64,000 nt of DNA. Source: an uncultured Bacteroidales bacterium. GTDB lineage: Bacteria > Bacteroidota > Bacteroidia > Bacteroidales > Salinivirgaceae. The notes beneath the pieces are model-generated. The model was given only the letters and a program-made list of their open reading frames with translations, was not told the DNA's origin and did no database searches. The stretch spans positions 186,001 through 250,000 of the forward strand of contig CALJOM010000002.1 in assembly GCA_937981765.1 (NCBI GenBank). The letters run 5' to 3'. A program made the position numbers and the translations under genes. Positions 59,217 to 64,000 of the stretch are shown here, piece after piece. The first letter of the stretch is position 1, and each line of letters opens with the position of its first letter.

Positions 59217-61379
59217 TTAAATCGTATTGCTTAAAATGGTGCTGCTCTTTTCAACTGTTGGTTGAGCGTTGATATTAAACAGTTTCCGATCGGCGAACTC
59301 TTGTTGTTTTCCGGAGTTCCATTGGCTTACCGGACGCATGTATCCGACAATACGACTGTAAAGTTCTGTAGTGGCCCCACATTGTTGGCAAATGTGGTGT
59401 TCGCCGGCTATGTATCCATGGTTGGGGCAAATACTAAAGGTTGGTGAGATCGTAATATATGGCAAGTGATAATTGTTACATATTTTCCGAATCAAGGTTT
59501 TGACTGATGATACCGGAATGTTCTTTTCGCCGGTGAAAATGTGCAATACAGTTCCTCCGGTATAGAGGGTTTGTAAATCGTCTTGATGTTCGAGTACTTC
59601 GAAAATATCGTGCGAAAAGTTGACAGGCAAATGGGTAGAGTTGGTGTAGTAGGGCTCAGCTCCTGCTAAATAGGCTTTATGGTTGGCGGTAATTATGTCG
59701 GGATATTGCATGGTATCGATACGGGCAAAACGGTAAGCTGTGCTTTCGGCTGGAGTTGCCTCAAGATTGTAGTTGTTGCCGGTTTCTTCCTGGAATTCTA
59801 CCAGTGTTTGACGCATGAAATTCAACAACTCTATGGCTAGTTGTTTACCTTCTGGCGTTGAGATTTCTTTTCCCAGAAAATTGAGGCAACATTCGTTCAT
59901 ACCGTTGATGCCAATGGTTGCAAAATGATTTTTCCAGTATTGCCCGTATCGTTCTTTGATATTTCGGAGGTAGAAGCGCGAATAGGGGTAGAGTCCTTTT
60001 TCGGTAAAGTTTTCAATTACTTTTCTTTTGGTTTCGAGGCTTTCTTTAGCTAACTCCATGTAGTGGCGCAGCCGATGAAACAAATTCTGTTTGCTTTTGG
60101 CCTCATAGCCTAATTTGGGAAGATTAATTGTTACTACACCTACTGAGCCGGTGAGGGGATTAGCTGCAAACAGACCTCCACCGCGTTTGTTGAGTTCCCG
60201 CTTGTCGAGTCGTAGTCGACAGCACATGCTGCGAACGTCGTCGGGGCTCATGTCGGAGTTTACAAAATTGGAGAAGTAGGGGATGCCATATTTGGCAGTC
60301 ATTTCCCAAATTTTCTCGTAATTGGGGTTATCCCAATTGAAATTTGGGGTTATATTGTAGGTTGGGATAGGAAACGAAAAGAGACTTCCGTTGGCATCGC
60401 CCTCAAGCATAACTTCGGCAAAGGCTCGATTAATCATATCGGCTTCGGGTTGGAATTCTTTGTAGGTATGGTTCATACGCTGTCCACCACAGATTACCGG
60501 TTCGTTTTTCAGAAAGTCGGGAATTACCAAGTCGAGGGTGATGTTGGTAAACGGAGTTTGAAACCCAACGCGGGTTGGAACATTCAGGTTGAACAAGAAT
60601 TCCTGCATAGCTTGTTTAACCTGGTCATAATCGAGTTTGTCGTAGCGAACGAAGGGCGCCAGAAGAGTGTCGAAGTTTGAGAAAGCCTGAGCTCCGGCGG
60701 CCTCTCCTTGCATGGTGTAGAAAAAGTTCACTATCTGCCCTAGAGCGGTGCGCAAATGCCTAGCCGGTTTGGCTTCTGTTTTGCCTAAAACTCCGCGAAA
60801 CCCGGTTAAAAGTAAATCCTGCAAATCCCATCCAACACAGTATACGCTTAAAAATCCCAAATCGTGAATATGAAAGTATCCACGTTTATGGGCATCAGCA
60901 ACCGGCGGGGAGTAGATTTTCTGAAGCCAATATTGTGCTGTCAGGGTGGTTGAAATATGTTGGTTTAGTCCCTGAAGCGAGTAGGAGGAGTTTGCACTTT
61001 CTCTTACACGCCAATCGTTCATGCTAAGATACTCTTCGATTACCTCAATGTTGCTGAAAATTTCTTTGGTGTTGCGCAACTCTTCATGCTGTTTCCGGTA
61101 AAGCATGTAGGCTTTGAGAAGCGCGAAATTTCCATGCTGAAAGAGAACTTTTTCCACGTAATCCTGTACCTGTTCAACCGTTGGAGTTTGATTTCCCAAA
61201 GATTGCTTAAGCATCTCTACCACTTTAAGGCTTAATTGATGGGCTGTTTCGCGGTCGGGAGATCCCGTTGCGCGCATGGCCTTAAAAATGGCGTTTTCAA
61301 TTTTTTCGATTTCGAACCGAACTTGGTCTCCGTTTCGTTTTACAATTTTTTCAAAACAACTTTGGTTATCCATTTTCAT
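59217..61379 (-). CDS. nrdD: Anaerobic (class III) ribonucleoside-triphosphate reductase
   Basis: Glycyl-radical enzyme making deoxyribonucleotides without oxygen, 720 residues. ATP-cone allosteric domain (about 8-100; VKRNGDQVRFEIEKIENAIFKAM), catalytic barrel with MCCRLRLDKRELNKRGGGLFAANP, a C-terminal zinc module of four cysteines (CPNHGYIAGEHHICQQCG) and the radical loop RIVGYMRPVSQWNSGKQ with Gly679 as the likely radical site. The ATG at 61379 has a second in-frame ATG two codons later. First gene of the riboswitch-controlled unit; the riboswitch P1 stem ends 107 nt upstream. Normally paired with nrdG, here about 5 kb downstream in the same operon. Confidence 0.95.
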   Translation of the reverse strand: MKMDNQSCFEKIVKRNGDQVRFEIEKIENAIFKAMRATGSPDRETAHQLSLKVVEMLKQSLGNQTPTVEQVQDYVEKVLFQHGNFALLKAYMLYRKQHEELRNTKEIFSNIEVIEEYLSMNDWRVRESANSSYSLQGLNQHISTTLTAQYWLQKIYSPPVADAHKRGYFHIHDLGFLSVYCVGWDLQDLLLTGFRGVLGKTEAKPARHLRTALGQIVNFFYTMQGEAAGAQAFSNFDTLLAPFVRYDKLDYDQVKQAMQEFLFNLNVPTRVGFQTPFTNITLDLVIPDFLKNEPVICGGQRMNHTYKEFQPEADMINRAFAEVMLEGDANGSLFSFPIPTYNITPNFNWDNPNYEKIWEMTAKYGIPYFSNFVNSDMSPDDVRSMCCRLRLDKRELNKRGGGLFAANPLTGSVGVVTINLPKLGYEAKSKQNLFHRLRHYMELAKESLETKRKVIENFTEKGLYPYSRFYLRNIKERYGQYWKNHFATIGINGMNECCLNFLGKEISTPEGKQLAIELLNFMRQTLVEFQEETGNNYNLEATPAESTAYRFARIDTMQYPDIITANHKAYLAGAEPYYTNSTHLPVNFSHDIFEVLEHQDDLQTLYTGGTVLHIFTGEKNIPVSSVKTLIRKICNNYHLPYITISPTFSICPNHGYIAGEHHICQQCGATTELYSRIVGYMRPVSQWNSGKQQEFADRKLFNINAQPTVEKSSTILSNTI

Positions 61380-61485
61380 AAAAATTTAGTGTTAGCAATG
61401 GATAACTTACGGGGAAAAGATGAAAATAGAATCCGTAGGAGAACTATGTTCATCGATCGCTTTTCGCCCGAAAGCTACGATTTTC

Positions 61486-61648
61486 GAATTCGGCAGGTCT
61501 TCTGGCTTGTTCCTGAATTTTACCGCCTTCCCATTGCCGTTGGGCGGCAACAGTGGCTTATTGGTAAAACGGTTTAGAACTTACAGCTACGGGGATAGCT
61601 CCTGACTTTCACAGGATTCCCTTTTAATCGTTCTAACGAACCGAATTC
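61486..61648 (-). promoter_or_regulatory. cobalamin (AdoCbl-type) riboswitch
   Basis: Read on the minus strand. P1 is GAATTCGG (61648-61641) pairing perfectly with CCGAATTC (61493-61486). The core contains GGGAAT, TGTGAAAGTCAGGAGC, TCCCCGTAGCTGTAA, then AAGCCACTG and CAATGGGAAGGC (peripheral/L5-L13 region), and the B12 box AGCCAGAAGACCTGCC (61507-61492), one base from the usual AGCCAGGAGACCTGCC. The switch is expected to lower expression of the nrdD operon when cobalamin is plentiful. About 106 nt of leader follow before nrdD; no T-run terminator is seen there, so translational control is more likely. Confidence 0.93.
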
Positions 61649-61653
61649 ATTTG

Positions 61654-61685
61654 CAATGATATTTTATTTAATTCAATCTACCAAT
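61654..61685 (-). promoter_or_regulatory. promoter candidate of the riboswitch operon
   Basis: Minus strand ATTGG (61685-61681), then TATCATTG (61661-61654), a 7-of-8 match to TAnnTTTG, about 20 nt apart. The RNA would start 5-7 nt further, right at the first base of riboswitch P1, which supports the call. Confidence 0.5.
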
Positions 61686-61727
61686 CCACCCGAAATCTAT
61701 TTTTCAACATCTTTTCAACAGTTGGAT

Positions 61728-62471
61728 TTACTTCATAAGGGTGGCTATAGTCGCAAATCGTCCTGCAGACAGTCCTTCGCGGCGGGCTGAGTAAAACATT
61801 GGATTGGTAAAGGTACAGAGACTGCTTAATTCAATGTTTGAACTGTCTAAGCCTTCTTCCATCATTTGAACCTCGGCTATACCCCAGAGGTTTAGCAAAA
61901 GCTTTTCGTTGTTCAATGGCTTTAGAAAGGCGGAATAGCCTTTTTCATTAAACACTTGAGCTACGTCGGTTCCTACTTCGTAAACTTCGGGACCTATTGA
62001 CGGGCCTACACTTGCCAGAATGTTTTGTGGATTTGCCCCCAAGTTGGTCAACTGTTTAAGCGTTTTTCCAACCAGGTTGCATTGAATCCCTCTCCATCCG
62101 GCATGTACAAGGGCAAGAAGAGATTGCTGAGGCTCATAAAGAATTATAGGCAAACAATCGGCTGTTAAAATGCCAAGCGCTATATCTTTTCGGTTGGTAA
62201 TTACAGCATCAGCATCCTTAATGGCAAGTTCTTCCGTAACATGCCAAATACTGTCGCCGCTGATTTGTTTAGGGAAAATTATTGGAAGGTTTGATTGTAG
62301 ATATTTCTGAATTATGCTAATGTTTTTGTCGCGTTTTGAGACTGTTTGTTGTTTTCTGGACAGGTTGAAATCTGATTGTCCGAAGGAATTTCTGGTAGTA
62401 GTAAGATGTTTCAGTCCGGCTTGAAGTAGCAGGGGCGATTGATAAATCTGGTTTATAGGGTCAAAAATCAT
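61728..62471 (-). CDS. pgeF: Peptidoglycan editing factor, YfiH/laccase-domain family
   Basis: 247 residues from the ATG at 62471; a TTG start at 62504 is less likely. Family motifs: TADCLPIIL, ALVHAGWRGIQ (metal-binding His, Trp) and VGPSIGPEVYEVG (Cys position replaced by Ser-Ile-Gly in this loop). PgeF removes mis-incorporated L-serine-containing precursors in peptidoglycan synthesis (shown in E. coli); older annotations call it polyphenol oxidase. Its stop is 42 bp before the riboswitch promoter, with no clear terminator. Divergent from recR. Confidence 0.88.
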   Translation of the reverse strand: MIFDPINQIYQSPLLLQAGLKHLTTTRNSFGQSDFNLSRKQQTVSKRDKNISIIQKYLQSNLPIIFPKQISGDSIWHVTEELAIKDADAVITNRKDIALGILTADCLPIILYEPQQSLLALVHAGWRGIQCNLVGKTLKQLTNLGANPQNILASVGPSIGPEVYEVGTDVAQVFNEKGYSAFLKPLNNEKLLLNLWGIAEVQMMEEGLDSSNIELSSLCTFTNPMFYSARREGLSAGRFATIATLMK

Positions 62472-62626
62472 AGTCTGCTGCTTTGCTTTATGTTCAGTAT
62501 GCAAAAATAGCCCTAAAATGCTAACTTTTTGAAAAAATGTGAATTGAAGTGGTGTTTTTTATTTCGCTTCCATTGCAATCTAATTTTTGTTCATGGTATG
62601 CAGATTGAGATTTTTCCCCCGAATTT

Positions 62627-62675
62627 GACAAATCGCATTTGTCTTACCAAAACTTTGAAAAAATCGATTTTGGTA
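62627..62675. other. two adjacent hairpins upstream of recR
   Basis: GACAAAT-CGC-ATTTGTC (62627-62643), immediately followed by TACCAAAA...TTTTGGTA (62645-62675). Both have perfect stems of 7 and 8 bp. They lie in the divergent pgeF/recR gap; role unknown. Confidence 0.4.
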
Positions 62676-62718
62676 TTTCCTTTGTCGTTCAATAATTTTG
62701 CTGATAATTCGTAGTTTG

Positions 62719-63333
62719 ATGAATGATTTTAACCTGCCTTCTAGAATTTTGGAAAAAGCCGTGAATGAACTGGCCAAACTGCCCGGAGTAGGGCAAAAAA
62801 CTGCGTTGCGGTTGGCCTTGCATCTACTTCGGCAGAAGAAGGAAGAGGCTATTCAGTTAGGAATTGCTTTAACAGATTTGGTGGAGAACATACAATATTG
62901 CCGGGAATGCCACAATATTACCGAATCGGATTTATGTCTTATTTGCAGCAATCCACAACGCGACCACGCAACAATTTGCATTGTGGAAGATATTCGCGAT
63001 ATGATGGCCGTTGAAAATACTTTGAGGTATCAGGGAGTTTATCACATTTTGGGCGGAATAATTTCCCCCATACATGGCATAGGACCTCAGGATTTGACTA
63101 TTGAACTGCTAGCACAAAGAATAGCCGAAAAGCCTGTTAAAGAGTTAATTTTTGCCCTACCTACCACTATGGAGGGAGATACAACGGCCTATTATCTTTA
63201 CAGGCGTTTTCGTGATTTCGTTCCGTTGATTTCAACTTTGGCAAGGGGAATTGCTTTTGGCGACCAGTTGCAGTATATCGATGAAATTACGTTGGGAAAC
63301 AGCCTTACCGCTCGAGTACCATTTCATGAATAA
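62719..63333 (+). CDS. recR: Recombination mediator RecR
   Basis: DNA-binding recombination/repair protein acting with RecF/RecO to load RecA. 204 residues from the ATG at 62719 (MNDFNLPSRILEKAV), the normal family start. Helix-hairpin-helix LAKLPGVGQKTALRLALHLL, zinc finger C61-x2-C64-x8-C73-x2-C76 (CRECHNITESDLCLIC) and Toprim domain (ICIVEDIRDMMAVE, YHILGGIISPIHGIGPQDL). The full-length, intact family architecture is present. Followed 22 nt later by an M14 carboxypeptidase gene, perhaps cotranscribed. Confidence 0.97.
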   Translation: MNDFNLPSRILEKAVNELAKLPGVGQKTALRLALHLLRQKKEEAIQLGIALTDLVENIQYCRECHNITESDLCLICSNPQRDHATICIVEDIRDMMAVENTLRYQGVYHILGGIISPIHGIGPQDLTIELLAQRIAEKPVKELIFALPTTMEGDTTAYYLYRRFRDFVPLISTLARGIAFGDQLQYIDEITLGNSLTARVPFHE

Positions 63334-63355
63334 TCTTATAATTAATTCAACAACC

Positions 63356-64000
63356 ATGAAAAAACTGACTTTTTTTGTTTTAATCCTTTTGACAGCCATT
63401 ACTGTCATTTCACAACCAACCGAACGTTACCATCGGGTGAAGGTGTTTGCTACTCAGCCGGAACATTTTCCAATGTTGATGTCGACCGGAATTTCTATGG
63501 AATCTCTCGAATATCACCCCGGGAAATTTTTCGTGGCTGAATATTCCGACACAGAATTGCAATTGCTAAAAAGCACAGGCATTCCCTACGAAATCCTGAT
63601 AGAGGACGTTTCGTTACACTATCAGAAACAAAACGAAGGGGTGATACTTGAGGAGTTAAACCGGCAAATGAAGCAAAAACGGAACAGCTATTTTGGATAT
63701 ACAACCCCTGTTAATTTCTCCCTTGGTTCTTTGGCGGGATATCATACCTACGACGAAATTTTGCAAGAGCTCGACGAAATGCACATCTTATTCCCCGGCT
63801 TAATATCGCCCAAAATGCCTGCAAGCGCCACTCAAACTATCGAAGGACGAACTGTATACTACGCAAAGATTTCCAATAATCCCACAATCGAACAAAACAA
63901 GCCGAAAGTTTTGTATACAGCGCTTACCCATGCACGGGAACCCATGGGAATGCAACAAATGTTGTTTCAAATGTGGTATCTGCTGGAAAACTATGCCACC
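63356..64000 (+). CDS. Secreted M14 zinc carboxypeptidase, 3' end outside window
   Basis: N-terminal 215 residues of a larger protein. Signal peptide MKKLTFFVLILLTAITVISQ, then a propeptide-like region (about 20-110; LLKSTGIPYEILIEDVSLHY) and the start of the catalytic domain: SLAGYHTYDEILQELDEM and THAREPMGMQQML, holding the zinc-binding His and Glu of the M14 HxxE motif. Bacteroidota members often end in a T9SS sorting domain, which cannot be seen here. Starts 22 nt after recR. Confidence 0.9.
   Translation, partial: MKKLTFFVLILLTAITVISQPTERYHRVKVFATQPEHFPMLMSTGISMESLEYHPGKFFVAEYSDTELQLLKSTGIPYEILIEDVSLHYQKQNEGVILEELNRQMKQKRNSYFGYTTPVNFSLGSLAGYHTYDEILQELDEMHILFPGLISPKMPASATQTIEGRTVYYAKISNNPTIEQNKPKVLYTALTHAREPMGMQQMLFQMWYLLENYAT

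Noticed and set aside
61728-62471. Polyphenol oxidase (laccase) function
   Set aside because: Older annotation for this family; the motifs are those of the YfiH/PgeF peptidoglycan editing group.

Overview
The window is a chromosomal piece of a member of the Bacteroidota, probably an anaerobic or facultative Bacteroidales-like lineage. Evidence: five genes or gene remnants carry a type IX secretion (T9SS) C-terminal sorting domain; there are two TonB-dependent receptors, a LytTR regulator, an S8 peptidase, a TamB-like protein and a short ACT-less serine-pathway dehydrogenase. Promoter candidates fit the Bacteroidota TTG-N20-TAnnTTTG pattern, and a class III (oxygen-sensitive) ribonucleotide reductase is present. 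No tRNA, rRNA, CRISPR array, integrase or intact insertion sequence was seen.

Layout. 1-6.5 kb: truncated TamB-like gene, a small T9SS protein and a T9SS subtilisin-like protease. 6.6-11.1 kb: LytTR response regulator translationally coupled to a class III aminotransferase, then a three-domain acyl-CoA ligase/acyl carrier/PlsC acyltransferase. 11.2-14.7 kb: a minus-strand operon of enoyl-CoA hydratase, a ketosynthase III-SDR fusion and a DUF1848 protein. 14.8-16.0 kb: a decayed MEDS-PAS-HisKA histidine kinase whose reading frame is broken by two separate 7-bp tandem duplications. 16.4-19.7 kb: serC-serA-DUF1015 (serine synthesis). 19.9-25.8 kb: TonB receptor, a small coiled-coil secreted protein and a SNF2 helicase. 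26.2-40.9 kb: one 4895-residue mosaic surface protein with a T9SS domain. 41-45.3 kb: secreted hypothetical, ettA and a DUF4384 protein. 45.7-50.6 kb: 2-oxo acid dehydrogenase E2 and fused E1, flavodoxin and a dihydroorotate-dehydrogenase-like flavoenzyme. 50.7-53 kb: two small secreted proteins and a 1.3-kb gene-free stretch containing the relic of a T9SS domain. 53-61.7 kb: peroxiredoxin, then the B12-controlled operon. 61.7-64 kb: pgeF, recR and the start of an M14 carboxypeptidase.

The most interesting system is the minus-strand operon at 53.7-61.7 kb. A promoter and a clear cobalamin riboswitch (P1 stem, core and B12 box all readable) precede nrdD, a DUF4465/T9SS surface protein, a BtuB-like TonB receptor, a BtuG-like beta-propeller lipoprotein and nrdG, with gaps of 51, 6, 20 and 3 nt. 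The reductase and its activase therefore bracket a cobalamin-capture cassette under one B12 switch. The simplest reading is that low B12 turns on both B12 uptake and the B12-independent reductase. A GC-rich hairpin with an A/T-rich trailer sits just inside the receptor gene and could uncouple distal from proximal expression.

Reading frames, motifs, hairpins and repeats are seen directly in the sequence. Family names rest on recalled motifs, and regulatory and pathway roles are inference unless stated.
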